This document shows positions 26,025 to 33,834 of a stretch of 34,112 bases of DNA, piece after piece. The notes beneath the pieces are model-generated. The model saw only the letters and a list, made by a program, of their open reading frames with translations, did not search any database and was not told where the DNA came from. This DNA is from an alpha proteobacterium AAP38 (GTDB lineage Bacteria > Pseudomonadota > Alphaproteobacteria > Azospirillales > Azospirillaceae): positions 1 through 34,112 of the forward strand of contig LJHR01000058.1 in assembly GCA_001296005.1 (NCBI GenBank). Direction: 5' to 3'. Positions within the stretch are counted from its first letter, which is position 1; each line of letters starts with the position of its first letter. Made by a program: the position numbers and the translations under genes.

Positions 26025-27144
26025 TTAGGCCTGCGCATCACCATGGCCGTTGATGCGCATCGCCAATGCTGCCTGCAGGAACTTGTCGAGATCACCGTTC
26101 AGCACGCCGGCGCTGTCGGAGGTTTCGACATTCGTCCGCAGGTCCTTCACCATCTGATAGGGCTGCAGCACGTAGGAGCGGATCTGGTGGCCCCAGCCGA
26201 TATCGGTCTTGGTGGCTTCCAGAGCGTTGGCCGCTTCCTCGCGCTTGCGCAGTTCCATCTCATAGATGCGGGCGCGCAGCATGTCCCAGGCCTTGGCCCG
26301 GTTCTTGTGCTGGCTGCGTTCCTGCTGGCACGACACCACGATCCCGGTGGGGATATGGGTGAAGCGCACCGCCGAGTCGGTCTTGTTCACGTGCTGCCCA
26401 CCGGCACCCGACGCGCGGAACGTATCGACCTTCACATCCTTCTCATTGATCTCGACATTGATCTTGTCGTCGATCACGGGCGTCACGGAGACGGAGGAGA
26501 AGGAGGTATGGCGGCGAGCCTGGCTGTCGAACGGGCTGATGCGCACCAGGCGGTGCACGCCCGTCTCCGACTTCAGCCAGCCATAGGCATTGTGGCCCTT
26601 GACCTGGATGGTGGCGGACTTGATGCCGGCCTCTTCACCATTGGTCTCGTCAAGCAGCTCGACCTTATAATTGTGCTGTTCGGCCCAACGGGAATACATG
26701 CGGAACAGGATCAGGGCCCAGTCCTGGGCCTCTGTGCCACCGGCACCGGCATTCACTTCCAGATAGGCGTCGTTGGCGTCGGCCTCACCGGAAAGCAGGC
26801 TTTCCAGCTCCATGGTGGCCGCACGGTCCTTCAGCGACAGAACGGCCGCTTCGGCTTCGGCGATCATATCCTGATCGCCTTCCATCTCGGCCATTTCCAG
26901 AAGTTCCAGATTGTCCTTCAGGTCGCGCTCCAGCTGCCGCGTGCCATTCAGCGACGCTTCCAGCTGGTTCTTTTCGCGCAGGAGCTTCTGGGCCCGGTCG
27001 CTGTCATTCCACAGGTTCGGGTCTTCGGTAAGGGCGGTCAGTTCGTCGAGGCGGAAAAGGGATTTCTCCCAGTCAAAGATGCCTCCTCAGCAGGACCAGA
27101 GACTGCTCAACAGCCTCCGTCACCGCCTGGATTTCAGCGCGCAT
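26025..27144 (-). CDS. prfB: Peptide chain release factor 2, with programmed +1 frameshift
   Basis: RF2 ends translation at UGA and UAA. The gene needs two frames: 23 codons from the ATG at 27144 ([16 protein letters not shown]...HL) to an in-frame TGA (27075-27073), then, after a +1 shift at CTT-TGA-C, 349 codons beginning [20 protein letters not shown], to the TAA at 26025. The total of 372 residues fits RF2. RF2 marks: the SPF anticodon-like tripeptide in [20 protein letters not shown] and the catalytic GGQ in [18 protein letters not shown]. Reading only the downstream frame from an internal ATG gives a 289-residue false truncation. The following gene is a kinase, not lysS as in E. coli. 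Confidence 0.96.
27072..27087 (-). promoter_or_regulatory. prfB: RF2 autoregulatory frameshift site
   Basis: On the minus strand: AGG AGG CAT CTT TGA C. An internal Shine-Dalgarno (AGGAGG) lies three bases before the slippery CTT, followed by the poorly decoded TGA-C stop. Low RF2 makes the ribosome pause and slip +1 to read GAC, restoring RF2 synthesis. This matches the known bacterial mechanism. Confidence 0.95.
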
Positions 27145-27185
27145 GTGCGTGCTCCCGATCTCAAGGGCGGGCCAGCCCCGAAAAG

Positions 27186-27272
27186 GTCCGGGGGCGGCCA
27201 CGTTGGAAAGGGGCTTATGTACCCCCGGACGGTGCCCGAGGCCAAGTCCCTTCCCAACATGGCCGCCCCCGG
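27186..27272 (-). repeat. Long imperfect inverted repeat with a competing hairpin, ompW-prfB gap
   Basis: 27188-27216 is complementary to 27244-27272 over 29 bases with three mismatches. A second, mutually exclusive pairing is possible: 27186-27194 with 27222-27230, nine perfect G+C-rich pairs. Both use the same C-rich arm, which on the minus strand is followed by ACCTTTTC. It lies 42 bp upstream of the prfB start. It may terminate ompW transcription, act as a prfB leader attenuator, or be an intergenic repeat element. Another hairpin (27299-27324) lies closer to ompW. Confidence 0.6.
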
Positions 27273-27351
27273 TTTCAAGGGACGGACCGGCTCAGTGAGC
27301 GGCTTTCGGCTTGCCGGAAGCCGCGTGAAGCCCAGCATCTGCGGCAGAAAA

Positions 27352-28005
27352 TTAGAACCGGTAGCCGACACCCACGCCGAAGATCCAGGGATCAATATCA
27401 ACCTTGGCATTGACGGGGCTGGCCAAGCCGGCATTCACCTTCACATCCGTATCCAGCCAGATCTTCTTCACATCGAAATTCAGCGACCATTTGTCGTTGA
27501 GTTCGATATCCACACCGGCCTGGGCAGCCAGCCCGAAGGCATTGTCATAGGAGATGCCCTTGGCGGCACCCGGATCGTCGCCGTAGAAAATCGTGTAGTT
27601 CACGCCAGCGCCGACATAGGGGCTGATCTTGCCCTTCGGATTGAAATGATACTGCAGGGTCAGGGTCGGCGGCAGCAGCCAGACATCGCCCAGATCAACC
27701 GAGGCGCCCAGCGGCGAGCCCTTGGCCGCCACATTGTGGTGCGTCGTGCCCAGGATCAGTTCGGCGGCCAGATTGTCGGTGAAGAAGTAGCTGAAATCCA
27801 GTTCCGGCACGACGGAGCTGTCAACAGCGGCCTTGCCGGCGATGGCGATCGTGCCCAGCTTCAGACTGCTGCTTTCATCCGGCTGTACATAGATGACGCG
27901 GCCACGGACCAGCAGGTCGCCGGCGGCCTTTTCGGCATGGGCCGGCATGACAGCGGCACCCATCGTCAACGCGGCGGCCAGCGCCGGAACAGCGAATTTC
28001 TTCAT
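27352..28005 (-). CDS. ompW: OmpW-family outer-membrane protein
   Basis: 217 residues. Signal peptide MKKFAVPALAAALTMGAAVM ending in PAHA; AGGAG lies 9 bases before the ATG. The mature part fits the eight-stranded OmpW barrel: DLLVRGRVIYVQPDESS, VPELDFSYFFTDNLAAELIL, LPPTLTLQYHFNPKGKISPY followed by VGAGVNYTIFY, WSLNFDVKKIWLDTDVKVNA, and a C-terminal aromatic GVGVGYRF for BAM-dependent assembly. OmpW forms a narrow hydrophobic channel and is commonly linked to low oxygen and stress. That agrees with the FNR-type box upstream at 28116-28129. It is followed by a large hairpin region before prfB. Confidence 0.94.
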   Translation of the reverse strand: MKKFAVPALAAALTMGAAVMPAHAEKAAGDLLVRGRVIYVQPDESSSLKLGTIAIAGKAAVDSSVVPELDFSYFFTDNLAAELILGTTHHNVAAKGSPLGASVDLGDVWLLPPTLTLQYHFNPKGKISPYVGAGVNYTIFYGDDPGAAKGISYDNAFGLAAQAGVDIELNDKWSLNFDVKKIWLDTDVKVNAGLASPVNAKVDIDPWIFGVGVGYRF

Positions 28006-28087
28006 GGATAAGGCTCCTGTATCGTGTGCCGGGCGAATATTTCCGCTGCCGGCTGGACGCTGTTTTCAGTCGTCGCTTACAGGTTTT

Positions 28088-28129
28088 CTTATAAAAGCTC
28101 GGCGTGATCATTTCCCTGATTTGGATCAA
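28088..28129 (-). promoter_or_regulatory. ompW: FNR/FixK-type box and -10 element of ompW
   Basis: TTGAT-CCAA-ATCAG (28129-28116, minus strand) matches the FNR consensus TTGAT-N4-ATCAA in nine of ten bases. TATAAG (28093-28088) fits a -10; a start about 7 bases further puts the box centre at about -41.5, the class II activator position. The resulting leader is about 75 bases. Confidence 0.75.
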
Positions 28130-28184
28130 TTCAAATAAATCACCGGCATTCTTTTGATGAATGGCTGGCGTGCCATATTCGCGA

Positions 28185-30473
28185 TCATTCCGCCGCAGTG
28201 CGGATGCGCGGCAAACGGGCCTGTGCGTCGGCCAGGATGGCGTCCATGGCGGCCAGGGCCGTATTGACCGGCTGCCCCGGACGCAGCAGGCCCAGACAAT
28301 CGCGCAGGGCCTGTGCATCGGCGGGGAAACCGACAGCGTCCAGCCCATCGGCCATACGTAGCGCCAGACGCCGCACCGCCGCGACATCAATGGCGTCATC
28401 ATCACCGGCGGGGCGCAGGCTGCGGCGGGCATCGGCGACATTCTGTGCCGCCAGCAGCAACAGCCCATCCACCGCCGGCCCGCCCAGCCGCCCGCGCAGC
28501 GCGCCCATCGGGCCGGTATCGGTGGGCCGCATCTGGGTCACCTGCGCCGGTTCCGCGCCGGCCAGGGCCACGGCACCCACGCCGTCGGGCGGGATGATGC
28601 GGGCCAGGGTGGATAGAAGTTCCTCCAGCTTGATGGGCTTGGCGATGAAGCCCTGCATGCCCACGGCCCGGCTGCGCGACACGGTTTCCGGCAGGACATT
28701 GGCCGTCAGGGCGACGACGGGCACCGACGCCATCGGTCCGCCGCCCTGGCGCAGCTTGGCCGTGGTTTCAAACCCGTCCATGCCGGGCATGCCGATATCC
28801 ATCAGCACCAGCTTCACCCGCTGCGTGGCAAGTGTGGCCAGCGCCGTCTCCCCATCCTCCGCCGTGATCACCTGCACACCCTGCCGGGTCAGCAGCTGCG
28901 TCGCCACGAACTGATTGACGGCATCATCCTCCACCAGCAGCACCTGTGGGCGGCTGGTCCAGTAGGGCAGCAGACGGGCCGCCGGACCCGGTGCCTGGGC
29001 CGGGGCGGCGGCCAGCGGCATGGGCAGGTCAAGGGTGAAGACGGTGCCATGGCCGGGTGCGCTGTCCACCTGGATGGTGCCGCCCATCATGCCGACCAAC
29101 CGCTTTGAAATGGCCAGCCCCAGGCCGACCCCGCCGAAACGGCGGCTGTCCCCGGCTTCGGCCTGATAAAAGGCGTCGAAGACATGCGGCAACTTCGCGG
29201 CGGGAATGCCGATGCCGGTATCGGCCACCGTGATCCGCACCAGGGCGGCACCCGGCGTGGCGCTGGCATGGCCCACGGCGGGCGGCTGTCGCGCGGCCAC
29301 CACCTTGATGCCGCCGCGTTCGGTGAATTTGATGGCATTGCCGATCAGGTTCAGCAGGATCTGACGCAGGCGGGCCGCATCCATGCTGACATGCCGGGGA
29401 ACATCGGCGCCGATGGTCAGTTCCAGCGACAGCCCGCCCGCCGCCGCACGCCCCGCCATCAGGTCGATGGCGTCGTGCAGACGCTGGTGCAGGTCCATGG
29501 GGGCCGACAGCAGCGACAGGTGACCCGCCTCGATCCGCGTGATGTCCAGCAGATCATCCAGCAGCGCCAGCATGGACTGTCCCGCCTTGTCCATCACCTC
29601 CAGCACCTTGCCCTGGGGGGAGGCGGGGTCGTGCTGTCCCTGGCCGTTCAGGATTTCCAGGCCCCCCATCACGGCATTGATGGGGGTGCGGATCTCATGG
29701 CTGACGGCAGCCAGGAAGACGGATTTGGCGCGGTTGGCGGCATCCGCCGTCTGCGCGGCCTGATCGCGTTCGCGCGCCACACGGGCATTCTCCGCCGCTT
29801 CTGCCTCCAGCCGCCGTTGCAGGAAATCGTTGGTCAGGGCCATGACCGCCATGCAACCGGCCACCAGCCCCACGGTCGCCAGCAGGAAATTGAGGGCCGC
29901 CGCCGGGCTGGGGGAAAAGAATCCCCCCTCGTCCTGCCGCCAGACGATATCGATGATGCGGATCAGCATCACCAGGGCCATCCCCGCGAATACGGTGGTG
30001 ATCACCACCCACAGGCGGGGCGCCACCGTGCGCCCTTGCCGCCAGCTTTCATAGGCGATGGCGATCTTGATCCCGATCAGCCAGATCGAGCCCGCGATGG
30101 AGCGCAGGATGATGTCGTTCCGGTGCAGCACATCATAGAGCAGTACCGCCGTCAGGATGGCCAGGGTGGCGACCGGCACGGTCCAGCGCAGGGGCCGACC
30201 CGCAAAACGCCGGATGCCCAGCAGCAACAGGATATGCGCCCATCCCACCCCCAGATTGCCCAGCAGCACCGACAGCCAGAGCGGGATGTAATCGCGCGTG
30301 GCAAGGATGGCGACGCCCGTCGCGCCCAGCACGACACCGCCGGTCAGAAAGCCAAGACCGGGAATGGCCCGCTGCCGCCACCAATAGATACAGAGCGAGA
30401 CACCAAGACCGGACGCCACCGCCGCGAAGGTGACCAGCAGGGTCAGTTGGTCAAGCTGGCGCAGCACTTCCAT
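28185..30473 (-). CDS. Seven-TM hybrid sensor histidine kinase with receiver domain
   Basis: 762 residues. The N-terminus has about seven transmembrane helices (11-31, 38-58, 65-87, 100-115, 124-142, 152-176, 190-213), with no periplasmic sensor domain, so it senses within or near the membrane. A coiled coil leads to HisKA with VSHEIRTPINAVMGGLEIL (His259), HATPase_c with LLNLIGNAIKFTERGG, VADTGIGIP and GVGLGLAISKRLVGMMGG, then a receiver domain (about 510-635: VLLVEDDAVNQ, phospho-Asp in VLMDIGMPGMDG, Lys in GFIAKPIK). The C-terminal 110 residues resemble a phosphotransfer (HPt) bundle without the histidine. It lies 58 bp after the NUDIX gene and is probably cotranscribed. No response regulator is next to it. 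Confidence 0.93.
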   Translation of the reverse strand: MEVLRQLDQLTLLVTFAAVASGLGVSLCIYWWRQRAIPGLGFLTGGVVLGATGVAILATRDYIPLWLSVLLGNLGVGWAHILLLLGIRRFAGRPLRWTVPVATLAILTAVLLYDVLHRNDIILRSIAGSIWLIGIKIAIAYESWRQGRTVAPRLWVVITTVFAGMALVMLIRIIDIVWRQDEGGFFSPSPAAALNFLLATVGLVAGCMAVMALTNDFLQRRLEAEAAENARVARERDQAAQTADAANRAKSVFLAAVSHEIRTPINAVMGGLEILNGQGQHDPASPQGKVLEVMDKAGQSMLALLDDLLDITRIEAGHLSLLSAPMDLHQRLHDAIDLMAGRAAAGGLSLELTIGADVPRHVSMDAARLRQILLNLIGNAIKFTERGGIKVVAARQPPAVGHASATPGAALVRITVADTGIGIPAAKLPHVFDAFYQAEAGDSRRFGGVGLGLAISKRLVGMMGGTIQVDSAPGHGTVFTLDLPMPLAAAPAQAPGPAARLLPYWTSRPQVLLVEDDAVNQFVATQLLTRQGVQVITAEDGETALATLATQRVKLVLMDIGMPGMDGFETTAKLRQGGGPMASVPVVALTANVLPETVSRSRAVGMQGFIAKPIKLEELLSTLARIIPPDGVGAVALAGAEPAQVTQMRPTDTGPMGALRGRLGGPAVDGLLLLAAQNVADARRSLRPAGDDDAIDVAAVRRLALRMADGLDAVGFPADAQALRDCLGLLRPGQPVNTALAAMDAILADAQARLPRIRTAAE

Positions 30474-30531
30474 CGCGGCTCACCCCCGGCCTGCACATTT
30501 CCCCCTTATCAACCACGGAAGGCGGGGATTG

Positions 30532-31152
30532 TCACGTTGCGTCGTTGAGACCCGCGAGCACGTCGCACAGGTTCACCAGCATGCCAGCGGTCGCACCCCA
30601 GATATAGCGGTCACCATAAGGGAAGGCCCAGAAATGCCGCTGTGCACCCATGAATTCCCGGCTTTCCCGCACCCGGCTGGCGGGGTTCAGAATGAAGGTC
30701 AGCGGCACCTCGAAAATGGCGTCAACTTCGTTGGGGTCCGGTGTCAAGGTGAAGGGCGGGCGGACATGCGCCACCACCGGCACCACCCGGAATCCGGTGC
30801 GGGTAATATAGGTGTCGAGCCGGCCCAGAACCCGCACATGGCTGCGCGGCAGGCCGATCTCTTCCTCCGTCTCCCGCAGCGCGGTGGCGATGGGGTCGAT
30901 ATCGTGCGGTTCCACACCGCCACCGGGAAAGCTGATCTGACCGGCATGGGCCGCCAGATGGGCCGTGCGCTGGGTCAGCAGGAGGGTCGGCCCCTCCACC
31001 CGGTCGACCAGCGGCACCAAGACGGCGGCATCACGCAGGGTCGGGACAGTCGGCAGGCCGGGATTGCCATCCAGATCGCCACGCCCGCCCACCGGCGGTT
31101 CCATCCGCGCGAACAGGTCGTGTATGCCCCGCATTAAGGGGCTGGCCGCCAT
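30532..31152 (-). CDS. NUDIX hydrolase, CoA pyrophosphatase type (NudL-like)
   Basis: 206 residues from the ATG at 31152; a frame to 31287 overlaps the DUF1285 gene and has no family sequence. The NUDIX box spans the G-rich FPGGGVEPHD through ALRETEEEIGL, with catalytic glutamates in RETEEE. Immediately before it is the UPF0035 signature LLTQRTAHLAAHAGQISFPG, which marks enzymes that split CoA and its derivatives into phosphopantetheine and 3',5'-ADP. The C-terminal IWGATAGMLVNL is also family-typical. It follows the DUF1285 gene by 31 bp, a pairing common in alphaproteobacteria, where a CCA tRNA nucleotidyltransferase gene often comes next; here a hybrid kinase takes that place. Confidence 0.93.
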   Translation of the reverse strand: MAASPLMRGIHDLFARMEPPVGGRGDLDGNPGLPTVPTLRDAAVLVPLVDRVEGPTLLLTQRTAHLAAHAGQISFPGGGVEPHDIDPIATALRETEEEIGLPRSHVRVLGRLDTYITRTGFRVVPVVAHVRPPFTLTPDPNEVDAIFEVPLTFILNPASRVRESREFMGAQRHFWAFPYGDRYIWGATAGMLVNLCDVLAGLNDAT

Positions 31153-31183
31153 CAGTTCTGTTTCAACCACCGCTGCTAAACCC

Positions 31184-31792
31184 TCAATCCACCCGGCCCA
31201 GGGAGAAGAATATCCCCTGGCTCCAGACGCCGATATCACCGGCCTCACCGGGTTCCGCCCGTTCGACAAGATCATAGAAGATCGCACGGTTTATCCGCGC
31301 TTCCAACGGTGTCTCCGGCGGTCCTTTGACGCGGATATAGGGGCGCGGTTCGCCGGTGGCCGGATCGGTCACTACGCGGATCGGATGGTCGGGGCCGGCG
31401 GTGATGCTGGCCTCCAGATTGGTGGTGAAGGTCAGGGACTGGTTCGGCCCCTCCCCCTGCACCCCCAGGCCCACAGCCACGAAGGGCACGTCCTCCACGC
31501 TGATCCGGCCCCGTTCGGCCGGCGTGATCAGCCAGTAATCGCCCGCTTGGTCCCGGCGCAGCACGGTCGAAAACAGCTTCACCAGCGGCAGCCGCCCGAT
31601 GGGACTGCCGTGATAGGTCCAGGTGCCATCGGCACGGATGACGATGGGATAGGCTTCGTCCTCCGCGCTGGGCGTGCGGGGCGCACCACCACCCAGCGCC
31701 TTCAGCGCGGCGTCGGCTTCATTGGCCCCATCGTGCGGGGCGGCATTGGCATGCCTATTCTGCTTGCATTCCGTCATGGTGGATTGGACCAT
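31184..31792 (-). CDS. DUF1285 family protein
   Basis: 202 residues (or 197 from the ATG at 31777). DUF1285 character: YPIVIRADGTWTYHGSPIGR, LPLVKLFSTVLRRDQAGDYW, LITPAERGRISVEDVPFVAV, a central beta-rich part, and the ending FYDLVERAEPG...VWSQGIFFSLG. The family has known structures with a pleckstrin-like fold but no assigned function. The first 40 residues are polar and probably disordered. It is divergent from the MoxR operon (119 bp between starts), and cotranscribed with the NUDIX gene. Confidence 0.92.
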   Translation of the reverse strand: MVQSTMTECKQNRHANAAPHDGANEADAALKALGGGAPRTPSAEDEAYPIVIRADGTWTYHGSPIGRLPLVKLFSTVLRRDQAGDYWLITPAERGRISVEDVPFVAVGLGVQGEGPNQSLTFTTNLEASITAGPDHPIRVVTDPATGEPRPYIRVKGPPETPLEARINRAIFYDLVERAEPGEAGDIGVWSQGIFFSLGRVD

Positions 31793-31869
31793 CCAGCTCT
31801 GTCAGTCGCGGTCTTCATGCCGCATTGATAACATAGTCGTGATGCCAAGCTTCTGGTACCCAGGGTATT

Positions 31870-31888
31870 ACACCCATCATACGGGTGT
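31870..31888 (+). promoter_or_regulatory. Dyad ACACCC-N7-GGGTGT in the DUF1285/MoxR divergent region
   Basis: Perfect six-base arms, about 25 bp upstream of the MoxR start and flanked by further copies of ACCC/GGGT (ACCCAGGGT just before, TCGGGTTT just after). It may be an operator shared by the divergent genes or a leader stem; there is no other support. Confidence 0.3.
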
Positions 31889-31911
31889 TGTTCGGGTTTG
31901 AAGGGATGATG

Positions 31912-32928
31912 ATGGTGCTGAATTCAACGGAGGCCGGGCGCAACAGCGACCCGCAGGCGCTGTTGCGGGATGTGGAGGCGCTGGGGGACAAGTTGGCCGC
32001 CGCGCGTCAGGCCATCGGACGCGTCATCTTCGGTCAGCAGGACGTGATCGACCTGTCGCTGGTCACCTTGCTGGCCGGCGGGCATCTGCTGCTGATCGGC
32101 GTGCCGGGTCTGGCCAAGACGCGGCTGGTTGAAACGCTGGGCACCGTCATGGGCCTGGATGACCGCCGCGTGCAATGTACGCCCGACCTGATGCCTGCCG
32201 ACATTCTGGGTTCGGAGGTGCTGGAGGAACGCGACGATGGACGGCGCGCCTTCCGCTTCATCCCTGGCCCCGTCTTTGCCCAATTGCTGATGGCGGACGA
32301 GATCAACCGCGCCAGCCCGCGCACACAGTCGGCCCTGTTGCAGGCCATGCAGGAAGGCCGCGTATCGGTGGCCGGCCATTATCACCCGCTGCCCCGCCCC
32401 TTCCATGTACTGGCTACCCAGAACCCGTTGGAACAGGAAGGCACCTACCCGCTGCCTGAGGCGCAGCTGGACCGGTTCCTGTTGCAGGTGGATGTGGACT
32501 ATCCCGACCGCGACAGCGAACGCCGCATGATGATCGCCACCACCGGGGCCGATGCCGGCACCGTCACGGCAGTGCTGACGCCGCAGGATCTGATCGCGGC
32601 CCAGGCCCTGGTCCGCCGCGTACCGGTGGGCGATAGTATCGTGGACGGCATCCTGGATCTTGTCCGCAATGCACGGCCCGACAGCAGCCCCCTGGACATT
32701 GTCCGCCGCCATGTCGCCTGGGGCCCCGGTCCCCGCGCCTCGCAGTCCCTGATGCTAGCTGCCCGCGCCCGCGCCTTGCTGGACGGGCGGCTGACCCCGT
32801 CGCTGGATGATGTCATCGCCCTTGCCAAGCCGGTTCTGCGCCACCGCATGGCGTTAAACTTCGCGGCCAGGGCCGACGGCATCACGCTGGACGCCATCAT
32901 CGATCAGCTTTGCGCACCGCTGGCGTAA
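31912..32928 (+). CDS. MoxR-family AAA+ ATPase
   Basis: 338 residues from the ATG at 31912, third of three in-frame ATGs and the one with GAAGGG six bases upstream; a GTG at 31885 is possible but less likely. AAA+ motifs: IFGQQDVIDLSLVTLLAGGH, Walker A LIGVPGLAKTRLVETLG, QCTPDLMPADILGSEVL, Walker B LLMADEINRASPRTQSALLQ, sensor 1 VLATQNPLEQEGTYPLPEAQ, LDRFLLQVDVDYPD, and the lid domain with LMLAARARALLDGR. MoxR ATPases act as chaperones for metal insertion or assembly together with von Willebrand-A-like partners. It is the first gene of an operon with DUF58 and BatA-like genes. Confidence 0.96.
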   Translation: MVLNSTEAGRNSDPQALLRDVEALGDKLAAARQAIGRVIFGQQDVIDLSLVTLLAGGHLLLIGVPGLAKTRLVETLGTVMGLDDRRVQCTPDLMPADILGSEVLEERDDGRRAFRFIPGPVFAQLLMADEINRASPRTQSALLQAMQEGRVSVAGHYHPLPRPFHVLATQNPLEQEGTYPLPEAQLDRFLLQVDVDYPDRDSERRMMIATTGADAGTVTAVLTPQDLIAAQALVRRVPVGDSIVDGILDLVRNARPDSSPLDIVRRHVAWGPGPRASQSLMLAARARALLDGRLTPSLDDVIALAKPVLRHRMALNFAARADGITLDAIIDQLCAPLA

Positions 32929-32933
32929 CCGCC

Positions 32934-33830
32934 ATGGATACGCGCCATCCGCCCGCCTCCATCCGCGCCCAGCACCGGGCGGAGGATCTGGCCCGCAATC
33001 TGCCCGCCCTTCTGGTCGCCGCCGAACGCATCGCGGCGACCGTGGCGCAAGGGGCGCATGGGCGGCGCCGGGTGGGAACGGGGGAGACATTCTGGCAGTT
33101 CCGCCGGTATCAGCCGGGCGACGCCTATAACCGCATCGACTGGCGCCAGACCGGTAAATCCGCCCATGTCTTCGTGCGCGAGAATGAATGGGAAGCCGCC
33201 CAGACCGTCTGGATCTGGCGCGATGACAGCCCGTCGATGAACTGGCGGTCGGGGCGGGAGCTGGCGACCAAGCGCGACCGCGCCGATCTTCTGGCCCTGG
33301 CCTTGTCCGCCCTGCTGCTGCGCGGGGGTGAGCGGGTGCAACTGGCGGGCAGCGATGTGCCGCCATCCGCCGCCCGCTCCATCCTGCCGCGCCTGGCCGA
33401 CTGGTTGACGGGGCAGATCTATTTCAATGAAGGCGCCGGCCTGCCGCCGACCGCCATTCAATTGCCCCGCAATGCCCAGGCCGTACTGATCGGCGATCTT
33501 CTGTCCCCGCTGGACCAGATTGAGGGCGCGGTGGCGCGGCTGGCCGCGCGCGGCGTGCGCGGGCACCTGGTGCAGGTGCTGGACCCTGGCGAGGAAACCC
33601 TGCCCTATGCGGGGCGGGTGCGCTTCAAGGGGCTGGAGGGCGAGGGATCGCTGCTGGTGCCGCGTGTCGATGGCGTGCGCGAGGCCTATCTGGACCGGCT
33701 GGCCGCCCAACGCGACGGGCTGGCCGCCATTGCGCGCGCCGCCGGCTGGACCCTGACCCTGCACCGCACCGACAAGCCGCCGCAGACAGCCCTGCTGGCG
33801 CTGTGGACGGCCCTTTCGGGGGAAGGGTGA
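32934..33830 (+). CDS. DUF58 domain protein
   Basis: 298 residues from the ATG at 32934, five bases after the MoxR stop; a TTG at 32910 inside moxR would add eight residues. The DUF58 signature is plain: FRRYQPGDAYNRIDWRQTGK, with SAHVFVRENEWEAAQTVWIW. The vWA-like core continues with DDSPSMNW (a MIDAS-like DxSxS in reduced form) and AVLIGDLLSPLDQIEGAVAR. DUF58 proteins accompany MoxR ATPases and are thought to be their partner or substrate adaptor. It lies 4 bp upstream of the BatA-like gene, so the three are tightly coupled. Confidence 0.94.
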   Translation: MDTRHPPASIRAQHRAEDLARNLPALLVAAERIAATVAQGAHGRRRVGTGETFWQFRRYQPGDAYNRIDWRQTGKSAHVFVRENEWEAAQTVWIWRDDSPSMNWRSGRELATKRDRADLLALALSALLLRGGERVQLAGSDVPPSAARSILPRLADWLTGQIYFNEGAGLPPTAIQLPRNAQAVLIGDLLSPLDQIEGAVARLAARGVRGHLVQVLDPGEETLPYAGRVRFKGLEGEGSLLVPRVDGVREAYLDRLAAQRDGLAAIARAAGWTLTLHRTDKPPQTALLALWTALSGEG

Positions 33831-33834
33831 GCCG

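Noticed and set aside
26025-26894. prfB as a 289-residue protein starting at an internal ATG
   Set aside because: The frame is open upstream to the CTT-TGA-C frameshift site, and that region encodes the normal RF2 N-terminal domain.
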